Positions 32,757 to 45,167 of a stretch of DNA of 64,000 nt are shown in pieces. The DNA is from Celoporthe dispersa. Taxonomy: Eukaryota > Ascomycota > Sordariomycetes > Diaporthales > Cryphonectriaceae. Both the position numbers and the translations under genes were made by a program. The stretch spans positions 5,722,501 through 5,786,500 of the forward strand of contig WAID01000003.1 in NCBI GenBank assembly GCA_016584495.1. Reading direction: 5' to 3'. Numbering within the stretch: position 1 is the first letter of the stretch; every line of letters begins with the position of its first letter. A model generated the notes under the pieces. The model worked only from the letters and a program-made list of their open reading frames with translations. It did no database searches and was not told where the DNA came from.

Positions 32757-34529
32757 TTAGACCTTGATGGCGAAGGACTTCAGGTACTCATAGTCGGCAG
32801 TATTGGCATCAACCGTCTCCCTGATGACCTTGGCGGCCTCCTCGCCGAACTTCTCGCGCCAATCGGCATTCTCGGCCTCGATGGTGGGCGTCTTCTGCAG
32901 GCAGGATTCCAGGTCAGTTACGTTGTGTCTTTCTATGTGTGGCTCAATGGAAACAGCTTTTGGCAAGGGGGGCCGGGGGAGAAAGAAAAAAGACGTACAT
33001 GTCCGTGAGGTCTAGGCTTCAGGCACTTGCTGTCGATGGCGTCGTGGTGGAAACCATACCACTTCTCGAACGCATCAGCAGCGTACTTCTGGTTGGCCTC
33101 GTCGCCCCACTCGAGCATCTTGGGGGTATAGTCGATGCCGACCTCCTCGCAGTAGACCTTGAGGATGGCCTCGGGGTTCTGCAGCAGGTCATCGGCGTCG
33201 ATGACAGTGATGGCGGCGCGCCTCGGGGTGTCCTCGTTCAGGGAGCTGGTCTCGGAGCCCGAGCCGTTGAGGGCCTCGTCGACGGGGATCTTCTCGCCGG
33301 CCTTCTTGGGGCCGATGATGTTCTGAGCCAGGAGGTAGTCGAACAGCTGGCGCAGCTCCTCATACCCGGCCTCAGAGGGCATGAAGTCGTGGAAGCCCGT
33401 GATGGCGTCCAGGGGAGGGACGGTGCAGCGGAAGTAGGAGGGGATGGAGCGGCGGGGGTGGCGGATGAGGAACGTCCAGTGGAAGCCACGGAGCATGTCG
33501 GTAGGCATCACGGTGGGATTCTCCTCCTCCTCGTCGCCGTTCGTGGGGCCGTTGACGTGGCCCGTGGTGTGTGCGCTGGCAACGTTGGACGCGTCTCCGT
33601 TCGTCGGGCCGTTGACGAAACCATTTGTGTGACTTGAGACAGAGCGGCCGTGGCTGTTGTTTGTGTTTGCGTGGTTGTTGACCTCAGGAGCGTCGGTCAG
33701 GGCGTGGCCGCCGAGGAGAGAGGGCGCGAGCTGGGCGTCCGTGCCATGGGGTGGGAGGAGGTAGTGAGCAATGTCCTTGATGAAGACCCGCTTACCCTGT
33801 ATCCCCCTGGTTAGTGATTTTTGAGACGCATTTTGATCCAAAACGTGCTGATGTGTGCTTGTTTGTGTGTGCTGTCGCGGCGTAGCGAGACGGACGGGTG
33901 TTGTGACAACATCAACACCGACGCCATATCTCTCCCGAAAACCCTCGAAAGGCTTGCACGAGATCGCCACATTCGGACCCCGTTGACGACGTTGACAGGA
34001 GCATCGCGCAAGAGGGCAATAGAGTCTCGGGGTTCAGATCAAACTAACCTCGCTCCCGTCCTTCTCGAGACGGTCCATGACGGTCCTGTAGGTGGACTTG
34101 GAGAAGCCGCTGTCGACCCTGGCCTGCTCATCGTCGGCGAAGCGCTCCGACAGGCGCTCGGGGCCGTAGTAGAAAGCATCTCCAAACGGCTCATGGGCAC
34201 ATTGCAAGATGTCGCGGCGTGTCATAAAGACCTGCAAAAATACGGTTGAAGATCCAAATGTTAGCGGTGAAAATCCCAGACACCTGGCGGGGGGGTTCCT
34301 GATTATGCTGGCAGGTGCGCTACTGGCGAGCACGCCATCCCAGGGCTGCGAATTGCCATGTCTCGCGAAACACATGGCAGTCTATTCGCCCGGAGGACCC
34401 TGAAGAAATGACGGGCCGTCTGGTCCCAATGCCATGGTAAGACTAAATTGGTCGGTATGAACGTACTCTCTCAAAGGCGGTCGAGCACGCACGGGGGTGC
34501 GTTGCCATAAATATAGGTCGATTCGACAT
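32757..34529 (-). CDS. sulfotransferase-like P-loop protein
   Basis: Four exons: 34467-34529, 34049-34231, 32999-33796 and 32757-32894, all with good splice sites and no frame break; 393 residues. Exon 1 is just MSNRPIFMATHPRACSTAFER, which carries the phosphosulfate-binding-type loop (HPRACST). Exon 2 continues VFMTRRDILQCAHEPFGDAFYYGPERLSE in the pattern of fungal sulfotransferase-like proteins. Exon 3 has GKRVFIKDIAHYLLPP and the second PAPS-site motif FLIRHPRRSIPSYFRCT. Between them sits an Asn/Gly/Thr-rich insert with a doubled unit ending VNGPTNGD. The C-terminal exon supplies ADWREKFGEEAAKVIRE. By family it could transfer sulfate from PAPS; such proteins also occur in secondary metabolism. 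No acceptor substrate can be inferred. The first intron (about 235 nt) is longer than average. Confidence 0.85.
33530..33632 (-). repeat. in-frame duplicated unit inside the sulfotransferase-like gene
   Basis: Two copies of a roughly 35-nt stretch, at about 33537-33571 and 33596-33630, encode HTTGHVNGPTNGD and HTNGFVNGPTNGD. The spacing of about 59-60 nt keeps the frame. It is a low-complexity insertion in a loop of the enzyme. Confidence 0.7.
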
Positions 34530-36326
34530 GTTGACGGCGATGGGGTAATTATGTGCACATATATATACGTCGTATTCCTTCCCTTGTAGGACTGGATATA
34601 TAAAGTTGATGAGAATAGACACGAGACTCTTTTTGCTCTCTGTCCTGGGGTGTAAGTGGTGGTAATGAGGTGGAGGAAGATGGGGAGAGACTGAGCACTG
34701 GAGAAAGAACGACACCACGAGAACACAACATCTGGGAACATGAAAATAATATTTATATACAGACCGGCCCAGAGTGTTCGTCGCCGCGCGTGCGTGGGAG
34801 CAATAGCCACGACATGTCGCCATGGGAATTCGGAAGCCCACCCACCCCTTCTTCCTCCCGGCACAACGGGGTCGAAAAAAAGGTACAAAGCACTCACGAC
34901 CGACAGCCTATGCTAGATACCTTGCAAGTGTGCTAACTCATTTTTCACTTTTTTCTCCCTCTGACCATAGCACACAGTACTTTTCTCTGAACCCATCTGT
35001 ACAGCCGAGACTTGGCCAGGTGCGGCCCCAGCTCGCCCAGAGGTGAGGGCCATCGTATTACCGGAAAGCGGTTTGGGATGCGTGCTAGCTGATGCAAGGA
35101 GGCATGGGTCAGTGTCCAAAGCCAGGACGTCATTCTTGACATGACCCCTGTCGAGGAAGACCACCAGAAACGGCCCCGTTTCTACATGGTAAGCTGAGGA
35201 GGTATCTTGCTGGTCTAGTCTTGGTGTGGCTGCGCCCGTCCTGCCCCTCCCAAGGTACATCGCAACTCTGCAGACCACTATCATATTTTGTGTTTTTTTC
35301 GAACTGTCAAGTTTTTCCTACTAGTACCTTCGTACCTCAAGCATCTTTCCTGTCCTCCAGTCTGCTTGCTGGGATGGCTATTGACTTAGCCGGGATCGAG
35401 CCAGGGGGTCGCCCCCATCAGCACAGGCAGTATCGCTGGGCATTCTGTCTCCTCCTCCCGATTGGAGACGATACTTGGGATACCCTTGCCTATCTCCAGC
35501 CTGGGCAGTCAGGGCAGATCGTGTTAGTGGGGGTTCCCGCTGCGGATGCGGATGCCGTGATGCAATTGAGGTACCCACGTGTATGGGTCCCTAACAGCGG
35601 GCAAGAACGACCTCGGAGGCTACTTGTGTCCTCATACTGCCCTGCACCAGAACCCAAGTCACGCCCGCAGGTTCTGTCGCTCCATTTCTCTTTCCCACAC
35701 ACACCTCAGCTACTGCAACTCCGCAGTCCCAGAACAACGATGAGACGGCACAGAGGCGTTGGGCCGAGGCCGTGCAAGGATCACTGCAGCACAGCGCGGC
35801 CGAGGCCAGCTTCCGGGCGAAGAGGTACTTCGTGACCGGCTGTTGATCTCGATATTCCCAGGTCTCGAGGTCGTTGCCGTCGCGCTGGGATGCTTTGCCG
35901 CCCGACGAGCCGCCCGACTGCCGTCCTCTCTCTTCTGATCATGTACATATCGACCCGCAGCCTCCCACCGACGACCATCAGGTCGAGGGAGAGGAGGGAG
36001 CGAGAGAGCGAGAGAGGGGTTGGGACCTGTGTTGTGCTTGTCCACGAGCAGGCTCTCACGCTGACGAGAGGAGAACATGACTGACTACAGACATAGCATC
36101 GAGTGTGGCAAACAGATGATAACTAACTGACATCGACGCAGGGAGATTCTTATTGCGATGTCCGCTGCAGTCTGAACCGTGACCAAGGACATATCCTTTT
36201 TGAAGCAGAAGACCCACGATCCCCCCTCAGGGAAGGGAAGAAACCCCGCAGACACACAAGAGAGCACAAGAATCATGACTCTACACACAAGATTGTGCGC
36301 AGTGCCCGCCTCGTCGAACCCTGACA

Positions 36327-36349
36327 GTCCATCCATCCATCCATCCATC
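36327..36349. repeat. (TCCA)n tetranucleotide repeat
   Basis: About five and a half TCCA units on the plus strand in noncoding DNA. Confidence 0.8.
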
Positions 36350-37406
36350 TGCACAGACAGGGCAAGCCAGTGAAAAGGGAGCCCTCTGCATACGATTACT
36401 CCTCTCTCCGACATGGCGCAATCATCAGCTTCACCGTTTTACATGTCGTAAGGCTGCCGCACCGATGGCCGCATAACCGCAGACTCTCCCTGCCTCCCCC
36501 ACCCTCGCTCCGGAATTGTATCACGAAAGCAGATCGACCTAGATAAGCGTACATCTAGAAGAAGAAAAAAAGCATCCAAAAAAAAAAAAAAAGGGGGAGG
36601 AACAAGAAATGCAGCTGTTCCCCTCGCCGCTATTGAACTAGTGCGCTTCCCGAACTAGTCCCTGTGCAGGCCCTCAGACGACATCCGCCATTGGAGAAAG
36701 AGAGAGACACCGTCGGGTCGAGTCTATCTGAGGAACACCAGGCAGAAAGAAGGCGCTGTGATGTATCACACGCTGGACCAGGGCTCGAGAACCACCCTGC
36801 AGGTGCGGAAGGGCCCTGCTACACATCCGGTCATGTTGGTCTCTCGACAGCGCAGCGCCTTTGGCTCGCTTCTCGATCACGCAATCGACCCTGATAAGCC
36901 TCAGGGCTGCTCCATTGGCTCCTGGCGGCGCTGGTCCGACCACAAAAGCCTTAGGGTCCTGTAAGCACCTCGGAAACATCGTGGGTATATTCAGGTGATG
37001 ATTTGGAGGGGGGTGAGCCTGGTCGCATTTTTGCCTCACCGGATGCAAGGGCCCAGTCCAATTTTGCTATCGCCGCAGTCTGATGGGATGGGTTGGGAAT
37101 CATGGGATGCGATGGACACACACACACAAGCAAGCGGCGCCGCAATCTCGAATTTTCTCCCCGAGCGGCCGGGGCCGTTACGCGCGCGCCCGCATCCAGC
37201 GCCTCGAGTCCGGTTTTTGGCAAGGTGGTGGTGGGATCGTGCAGATCAGAGGGTGTCATCGGGAGGCACGAGGCACGCGGGAGGCGCGCTTTGTGATGTA
37301 ACAGAAACAAGGCCTCAGACGACTTGTGGGTGCTAATTATGCCATGCTATGCTATACCATACCGCTGCCGGTAAGGGGGGTAAGCCTCTCGTCACGCCTC
37401 TGAGGC

Positions 37407-37452
37407 TCACACACACACACACACACACACACTCACTCACTCACTCACTCAC
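37407..37452. repeat. (CA)n followed by (CTCA)n microsatellite
   Basis: A compound microsatellite: about 12 CA units then about five CTCA units. Noncoding. Confidence 0.85.
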
Positions 37453-38046
37453 ACGTCGTGGTCCCTCGAGAGAATGGGAAGCCGACGTGCAACTTCGGGG
37501 TGGGGACATGCAAAAAGCAATCACGGCAAATCACACATGACGCATTGTCAACGCAGGAGGAGGTGCTCCACATACGAGACGACGAAGATTATGATAATCG
37601 ATACGATACGACACGAGGAGCATGTGCTATTCGAGACACACATACACCCTCGCAGGTCTTGGAGCGGTTCGGTCAATTGAAGGATCGCCTAGCGGAGAAC
37701 ATTGGGTCCAGGGATCCAGCAACTCCGCCCTCTCTCTACCTCCACGATGGGGAAGCGCTACGTCGACTACCTGGACGGGAGAGACGTGGCCCGCGGCTAG
37801 AGGGAAGGGGGTCCTCAGGGAGAGGGGAGCGCGATCTTGTCTCGAGAGCGACGAGACAGGCGAGTAGCAACCAGCGACCAGATGGGCTACTTGGGTACCA
37901 ATGTGTGCCACTTCTCGGGCGGTGAGAGCTGCACGGTCCGGTCTAGCCCCCTGCCCTCCTGTTGTCTCTCAGCCACGCGCGGGATGGGTCTGGACCCTGA
38001 GGCCATCGTGACATTTTTTCGACAGCGTTCCTGCCGGATATCGGTA

Positions 38047-39427
38047 TCAGTCTATCCTCCCCCATGTCCAGATGTTCAGCCCGACCTTGGTTCCTCTAAT
38101 CACGGGCAGGCCGGCGTGCCAGGCCTCGTCCCAGCCGCGACCGGTCCCGTCAGGCCTGAAATTCTCCCAGTACACGGCATTACCAGCCAGAGGCTTGAAC
38201 ACCACCACATCCTCCTCCTCCTCCTCCTCCTCCCGAGGGCCAGATCCGGCATCATCCCCGTCCTTGGCCTCTGCTCTTTGGTTTTTCGCCTCGATCGCGT
38301 CAGCGCTATGCTTATCTTTTCCAGCAAGAGGATCAGCCCCCTTCTTCGCCCTAGTAGTTGTGCCACATTCAACGAAGCGGCACCACCTCTCGTCGAGACC
38401 CGCTTTCCTGAGCCGTGGGAACTCCGTGCCGCCACCCTGGAGGGTGTCCTCTGGGTCGTCAGATGAGCCGTCGACCCAGGCCATGAAGCTGCTCACGCGT
38501 CCCCACCCCCCATAGGACGAGCTCCAGTCAAAGTGATGGTTGTAGTGCCCCCCAGGGCGATACCGCTGGGTCCGCAGGCGCTCTATCCACTGCTCCCCTC
38601 GCCAGCCCTGAAAGGCTCGCGCCCGAGCTTCGATACACCGGACCGTCTCGGTCCGGGGAGCACCGCCACCTCCGAGTCGCGGACGGTCTGGTCACGCTCC
38701 GTGGCCGCACCACCGTCGTGTGTGATGGTTGCGGGCTCGAAGGCGGGCTCACTGTGCAGCGTTGAGGGAGGGATTGGTTAGTATAACATAATCTTGGCAG
38801 TGCAATGTTACATAAGACGTAGACGTCGTAGCGATGGACAACCAAAAACCAAAACCAAAAGAAAAATAATAAAAAAAATCAAAACCCAATAAACACGTCA
38901 GTCATGGTCTTCCCAAAAACGTCACGGCATGGCCAGATCGTAGCCGTCCGCCGCATTCTCACCTCCCTCATCAGGACAAGCGAGACGCAAGGAGACCCAA
39001 GCTGCCGGTAACCCCCAAGAACCTTCCATCCCCACCCTCCCTCCTCCACCTCTGCCTCTCTCTCTCTCTCTCTCTCCCCCATCTGTCCCCCTCAGAGGAA
39101 AATAAAAATAAAAATAAAATAAAACGTCGTCCCCGGAAAAACTCACCTGATCTCGAGCAGATGCGCCCTCTCCGCCCTGCTCAGGAACCCCTCGATGTAG
39201 ACAACCAGCGGCGCCTTGGAGAACACGTGCACGCGGTACGCGTCGCCGTCGTCCGGACAGCTCAGGTTCCCGCGCCAGTCGTCCAGGGCCAGCAGGCTCT
39301 CGTCTATCCTGGGCCGCGGCGTGCGGCGGATCTGCGGCGGGGCAGATGGCGAGAGGTTGAGGAGCTGGGAGAGCGGGTTGTAGAAGACGACGAGGCATGC
39401 CAGGAGGCCGACTATGTAGGAGAGCAT
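38047..39427 (-). CDS. prolyl 4-hydroxylase-type 2-oxoglutarate/Fe(II) dioxygenase (one frame break)
   Basis: Two exons, 39147-39427 and 38047-38751, separated by a long intron of 395 nt. The protein begins with a membrane anchor (MLSYIVGLLACLVVFYNPL), so it is probably a type II membrane protein of the secretory path. The catalytic domain has VVYIEGFLSRAERAHLLEI, TVRDSEVAVL, FQGWRGEQWIERLRTQRYRPGG, the iron-binding HFDW (HxD), the long fungal insert with an EEEEEEE tract, and WHAGLPVIRGTKVGLNIW, which supplies the distal His and the 2-oxoglutarate-binding Lys. In the four-G run 38655-38658 one base is missing: the printed frame stops early, while adding it joins AVL to PRTETVRCIEARAR and gives 329 codons. 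Substrate is probably a protein prolyl residue by family, unproven. The ATG before the anchor is taken as the start; the frame upstream is open but not protein-like. Confidence 0.85.
39055..39076. repeat. (CT)n repeat inside an intron
   Basis: A CT tract of about 11 units on the plus strand (GA on the coding strand) within the long intron of the dioxygenase gene. Confidence 0.75.
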
Positions 39428-41245
39428 CTTTTTTTTCGGGTCCAGCGGCGAGAGCGTGTCTCTTTTGCTCTGTGGACCGATCGCGGTCCGTCCGGTCTTG
39501 AAACTTTCTCGGCGGCCTGCTTCGAACTTAGGCCTCTCTGGTGGCTGGAGGAATAAAACCAGTGAACCAAGGGCGAGAGAATTCGATTGGGCTAATGGTG
39601 TGTTTTCGAGTATAGGAGAGAATGCCATGTCACGCCAGGCCGTATGGTATGACGAGTCCCCCCTGCTTGGGGCTCCGGCCTCGCACGGCGCGTTCACCAC
39701 AGCGGGGCGCGTCTGACAGCTGGCGCCAGTTGGGGGGGAAAGGATGTGCCCGGTCGTGGAATTACCATATCGGGCACCTTCCTCAGGCCACCCAAGGAAG
39801 GAGGTCAGGTCTCCCAACACAGGTCTGACTTTTTTTTTCCCCTCTCCCTCTTTGACGTCGTCATTTGTGGTTGGTATGGCAGATGAGAAATTTGTCCGCA
39901 ATCACTGGCTAAAATGGATCAAATCTCAAACCTCCCTTCAGCGCCATGTCAGCCCCCAGGGCCGCTCACCAATATCCACGGCAACTCGCTTCCTGCCCCT
40001 CCCCCCACCCTTACGATAGAGCAGAGGGGAGAGAAAGAAGAGAGGAAAAGGAAGGGATAAAAAAAAGAAAAAAAGAAAAAGGAACTCACCATCTGAGCTT
40101 TTTTTTTTTTTTTTTTATATATGCAAGTAGGAGGCGACAGGTTCACACGCCAGCGGTGGACGTATTCGCCAGCCGCGCGGGAGACACCAGAAAGGTCATT
40201 CCTAACTCGCCAGCGCGCGCCTTTGACCAAAGCGGCCGCGACGTAGCCTGCTCCCTGTGGCTTGAACAAGGCGACATCATCAGGTCAAGGGAGAGTACTG
40301 GTTATTCATTTATCTCAGTGACTATCGTTCTCGTGTCCCATCCGCGAGCAAGGGGGGGGGAGCAGGTTCCGTCTGAGGGCGGTCGAACAACTCTAGTAGG
40401 TCACGAAGCTAATACAGCTACACTTCTCAGATTCAGCCTAGCCTTGAAAAATGTGTAATAACAGCCTTGCTGGGCTCAAGAGAGGGCCTTCTCGAGAAAG
40501 CAGGTGGTTCATTGCACACTCAGAAGAATGATGATTGTCCGAGCGAGAGTCGACCTTGCTTGCACCTGGTCGCTTAGTTAGTTGACGCTCACGGAATCGG
40601 CTTTCGTAATAATACGTTCTTGTCCGGGCAACCTGCAGTAGGGTTTGGTGGCAGTGGTCGACGACGAGAAGGGAGAAGACGGGAGGAAAGGGAAGAATAG
40701 CCAGATTCAAAACGGTCACGTTACACATTTCAAACAGAAAAACATGTTGGGTTTCTCAATCTCTCATTAGCAAGCCAGAAGACTGCGCGCCTAGGCCTTG
40801 AGACTATCAGATGTGGCTGCTAGAGATTGCTTCTCTCACTCAATTCACCGCGGAAGAGCCTGTCAGCTCTGAAGGGCCAACAACCATCACGACCCGCAAC
40901 GGCTCTTCTGGGCCTGAGCCCACAGCCGAGGGGTCGCCAACCAGTCAAGACTATGAGTAATGAATGCCATTGTGGAGAGTATGCCACGTATAGCCATGAA
41001 GAAAATGTGGCAATGCAAATGTCCGCCCGCGCTCTTGATGCCGGAGATAGAAAGGGAAGACGAAAAAAAGCCTCCCACCATTCATCTCCATTCCTCTTAT
41101 ACCATGCGGTTTGCCTTCAGTTTCCAGACGCCCAAACAATGCAAATGCTGTTCTCTCGTGAGGTGGTGGTGATGTGTGTTAAAAAGTACAATTGCGTAAA
41201 TTGGATGTGATATGTGTTGTTGTGGTAGTGACCTCGCATCGTCCC
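39428..41245. other. intergenic, with 18-T tract
   Basis: Upstream region of the dioxygenase gene and 3' flank of the cyclin gene. It includes an A/G-rich stretch at 40020-40085 and a poly-T tract at 40099-40116. Reading frames at 39946-40458 and 40827-41210 look like chance. Confidence 0.55.
40099..40116. repeat. poly-T tract (18 T)
   Basis: Homopolymer of about 18 T on the plus strand in noncoding DNA. Confidence 0.8.
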
Positions 41246-43539
41246 TTAGTGCATGAGATCTGTGAAGCGATGTTGACCCTGCTGGCTTGTCACGGGTTGG
41301 CCAGGGGTGAAGCCAGGATGCCTGCCATAAGCATCATGTACTCGATACTCGGGCACAATACCGGTCCGCTGGTCGTTCCTACGGCCAATGGGCTGGTAGT
41401 GCATCTGGCTCGGTGGGATGGCGGGCAGCTGGTAGCTCTGCAGGCTCAGGGGTGGTGGGGGGTTGAGCAGGGTGCGCACATGGCGTATAGGCTTGTAGGG
41501 ACTGTTCCGCTGCTGCAGATAGATGGATGGCGAGTGAGTAATGGGTGTGTGGAAGCCACTGTTGTGTGGATACTCATGAAGAGGTGAGGACGCATTGTAT
41601 GCAGCGGCCGGTGTCAGCGTGTTGTTGATCGGGCTCAGTCGCTTAGTAGGCGTGCTAAAGGTTGCGTTCGATGTTGGCGGGTAGTGGACCGCCGGGGGAT
41701 ACTGGTTCGTTGGTGTAACCACCTTTGCATGATGCAGGTTTTGCTGCGCGGCTCCACTGCTCGCCATTGTCGACGCAGGAGCCCAGGAGGTAGTTGTGGG
41801 AGGCGCGTACACCGTCGACATGGCTCGAGCTCCCGGATCGAGCGGAGGAAGTGATACTGCAAAAGGAGCTGCCTGGGGCGGCGGCGGCTGCTGCTGCATA
41901 GAGTAGCTCGTGCTTGCGTACGTAGGTTGCGTCACTGGTGCCTGGTAGTTCGTATTCAGCGTCAAAGCCGGAACAGGCAGACGCCGAGCATCTGTAGCAG
42001 GCTTGAGGGCTTGCTGGGCAGGCGCGAGGTAAGCCCTCTTTGCGGGTGGCTCAGCACTTTGTTCGTCCCAGCTTCGCTTCCTGTTATTCGAGCCTCCAAG
42101 ATCAGGTCGCTGGTTGAGTGATGTGGCAACGGTGCCGACGGTCTCAGGGTACATCATTGGGATCGGGTTGACTGGAAGTGTAGGTGGTGAGTACGCCCTG
42201 CTGCCACTCATCGATCCAAATCCGCGCTGTGTCGGCTGGTATGCGGTTGGCGAGGTGACTGGTGAAACTCCTTTGGCCACGGTCGGAGAAGGGATCAGAA
42301 GCGTGGGTGATGGCACCATCCTAGATGACGAAGATGAACCGTTGGAGACCCGTTCGCAGAAGACATAGTAAGAGGCCAACTTGTCCAGCCACTCCTCCCA
42401 CTGCTCGCTCGAGGCCAACAGAGCGTACCGCATGTTACTCAGAAACTCAACCTCCATGACATGAATGTCCTGCACGGAGATGCCTGAGACCTCGGCCCAA
42501 GTCTTGTTCGTGTACGTGTTGTCGTCCAGAACTATTCCATCCATTAGCATTGGCCTGTCAGGTAGAAAAGAGAAAAGGAAAGCTATACTTACACTTATTT
42601 CCCAACATGAGAGCAACCGTCAAGAGCCGATACTCGCTACCCGGTCGACCTCTGACGGAGGGGTTCGTCATCTTCAGCCGGTAGACGAATAACAAGGCCA
42701 ACAGGATCACATTTTGAGTGACCTGGGTGGTCGAGAGAACCGAGCTGACCCATTTCCTGAAGGGCTCGGTAGGAAGCGCGTGGGCGCTGAGCAGAGGCAG
42801 TGGCCTATCCTCCGGGACAGATCGTATCTTCTCCGCAGCCTCGAGGACCTTGGGACTCTCGAACCAGAACAGACAGGTGAGCTGAAACACAAAATTAGCT
42901 GGCGTGTTCGGGATTCATGTACGTTTCACGGCGAGAGAAACTCACCTGCGCCGAGAAATCTGCCAGATTGCCTCCCTTGGAACTTATGCGCGCTGGTATC
43001 TGTAGGCTGTGCATAACCATGGACTGCGCATCTCCATTTGTCGAGGCCCCTGACGTTATATGGCTGGATTGGGCCGACGCCGGGGATGTTGGTCGCACTG
43101 CTGGCTGCCTCGAGGTATAGGATGTGGTGGGCGCGGCCTGGCGTACGTGTGCTGGGCCTTGTTGCGGTGGTCGATACTGCTGTCGCTGCGACACTTGAGG
43201 TTGAGAGTAAGTTTGGCAACCCTCGGGCCAATTCTGAGCTTCTCTCGCACTGGCCCAGGACCTGGCGAGCGGGGCCGAATAGTTGTAAGAGTCTCGGTCT
43301 GGAGCTCCTGTCTCATACCCCACTGACCGCTGACCGTAGTAGGCAGCACTCGACATGTCGTGCTGTGATCCAAGACCGCCCTCTCGTGAGTAGACGGTCC
43401 GTCCTTGCTGGTAATCCGGGTGTGGGTGTGGGTGTGGTATCTGCCTCGACTGGCTCCTGTTCGATGGGGCAGGAGAGAGCCGGAAGCCGTGTTGTCGGGG
43501 AGCGGTAGTAATCGTCGTAGTTGAAGACATTAGGAACAA
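41246..43539 (-). CDS. CLG1: Clg1-like cyclin (Pho85-type partner)
   Basis: Three exons: 42946-43539, 42593-42881 and 41246-42531, 722 residues, no frame break. The N-terminal ~190 residues are Gln/Pro/Ser-rich and disordered. Exon 2 and the start of exon 3 hold the cyclin box of the Pho80/PCL type: VTQNVILLALLFVYRLK, SEYRLLTVALMLGNKF with LDDNTYTNKTWAEVSGI across the junction, then HVMEVEFLSNMRYALL and WLDKLASYYVFCE. The remaining ~400 residues are a long low-complexity tail rich in Pro, Ser, Thr, Gln. This architecture matches yeast Clg1 and its filamentous-fungus relatives, which bind the cyclin-dependent kinase Pho85 and act in nutrient and cell-cycle signalling. The ATG at 43539 has a second in-frame ATG nine bases later. 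A very large noncoding region lies upstream. Confidence 0.85.
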
Positions 43540-45110
43540 TGCAGGTCGGCTTTGTGGGAGAAGAAGGTCGACAGGCGTGCCGAAGAGTGCTTTCGTTGGA
43601 AGAGCTTGGTGGTAGAAGGTTTAACTAGCGGATCGTGGAGGCGTTGTTGTGACTGTCAACCATCTCGAAAGGTGAAGACTTGTGTGAAGCAATCAGCTGC
43701 GTAAGGTCGTCTATCAATCGAGGTGCGTCATTGGTGGTGGTGGTTTCTTTTGACTTCTCTCCATTCACAAGAACGTCCACTATTGTCAGGTTTGTTGTCG
43801 TTTTCGATCGCTCTCCTATTGTTCGTTTTGAGTCAATGGCCAGCCAGCCAAGGCGAGCCGTATTCTCCACTGAAGAAGCTTCTAGGCTCTTCACAATATA
43901 CAGCCCCGTAAAGATCACAATAGCAAGATAGAGATCCCCTAGCCCGGCAAGCCGCGTAGCATTCGAAGAAGCTATTTCACCGGATTCTGGCTGCTTCCAT
44001 CACAAGCTCTCCGTGACGAGCACTTTCCGTGCTGGCCTTGACGGGTTCTTGTGTCTCGAAAGCTGGCAGTCCTCTCGGTACAGGAACCTAGCAGCTAAGA
44101 TCGTGTTCCCAGCGAAGGGGGCGCGGAGGTCGGCAGTCGAAGGTGCTCGATCCGAGCTCGGCGGCGGGTGTTGGTGTGGCACGGCGGAGGCCTACGGATG
44201 CCTTTGGCAACGCTCGCAACGCGGTCACAGGACACGTCGACAAGGCTGCCCAGTATCCTGAGGACGCACGGCAGAGAGTGAACAGAGGGGACAAGGGTGC
44301 AAAGAGGCAAGCAAGGTGAGAGAGGGGCGAGGCTGGCTTCAGAGGATTTGAGGTTCTGGTCACCAGAGGGAGAAGAAGGGAGGAGGGCCAGCCGACTTGA
44401 AGGGGCCCTTCATCAACAACAAGCTGAAGGGTGACGGCGGTGACGGTGACAGGAAAGAAGAAAGGGACACAGAAGGATGGGAGAGATTTAGAGACAACAT
44501 GATAAACGTCGGGACCACGGATGCGTGGTCCATGAAGTTCATTCTTCAAGGTTGCTGTGTACAGTTCCAGTCCCAACCCAGCTCGACAAGGTTGGGTGGG
44601 CTCGTGGAATGGACATCATGATGGATGTGGGAAGGAACGAACGGCAGGAGGGGCACGGTATCCACAGTAGTCCGTATCACAGTACCTGGCAGTACGTACC
44701 TCTCATGCCTTAGCACCTTTCCCTCACGGTACGAAGTACATCCGCACAAAGCGTGCGAAACGGGGATGTCACGGCTGTGGGTATGATACCATGAGAGTGG
44801 CAGTCCGACAGGTCCTCATCCATGCTTCCCCCTCCACCAAGCACCGCCCGGGAAAGCTCGACTTTGTACATAGTATGGAGGCACCGGGGGGGGGTTAAAG
44901 GGTACTATTAGTATGTGTATGGGAGGGGGGTCTGGAAACGGCGCGACGGTCTCCGCGTCCTTGCCTCTTATGACTGGTAGCTTGCAGGTGGTCTGGCAGG
45001 TCTGGCGCCTTAGCGTGCTCGAGCTAGACCCCCCTGGTCGCCCCTGCATCCAAGTGAGGTTCAAGGGAGTTGTGGAAGGGAAAAAAAGAAAAGAAGAAAA
45101 ACAAGGGCAT

Positions 45111-45167
45111 GATCCAGGGCAGGGCAGGACAGGGCAGGGCAGAACAGGGCAGGGCAGGGCAGGGCAA
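45111..45167. repeat. GGGCA minisatellite
   Basis: About ten to eleven imperfect five-base units of the GGGCA type on the plus strand, with occasional GGACA and GAACA variants. Noncoding. Confidence 0.8.

Larger units (their letters stand above)
34530..38046. other. 3.5-kb intergenic region with simple repeats
   Basis: Region between the starts of the sulfotransferase-like gene and the 3' end of the dioxygenase gene. Reading frames such as 35221-35835 have no family features. It holds a (TCCA)n tract at about 36327-36349, poly-A runs near 36567-36592, and a (CA)n/(CTCA)n tract at 37407-37452. No tRNA or transposon features found. Confidence 0.6.

Noticed and set aside
35221..35835. 204-codon plus-strand frame
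   Set aside because: No recognisable features; composition changes along its length.
43625..43918. Protein-like minus-strand frame just upstream of the cyclin start (possible upstream ORF)
   Set aside because: Its only early start is a GTG; the first ATG leaves about a dozen codons, so it is probably 5' leader sequence.
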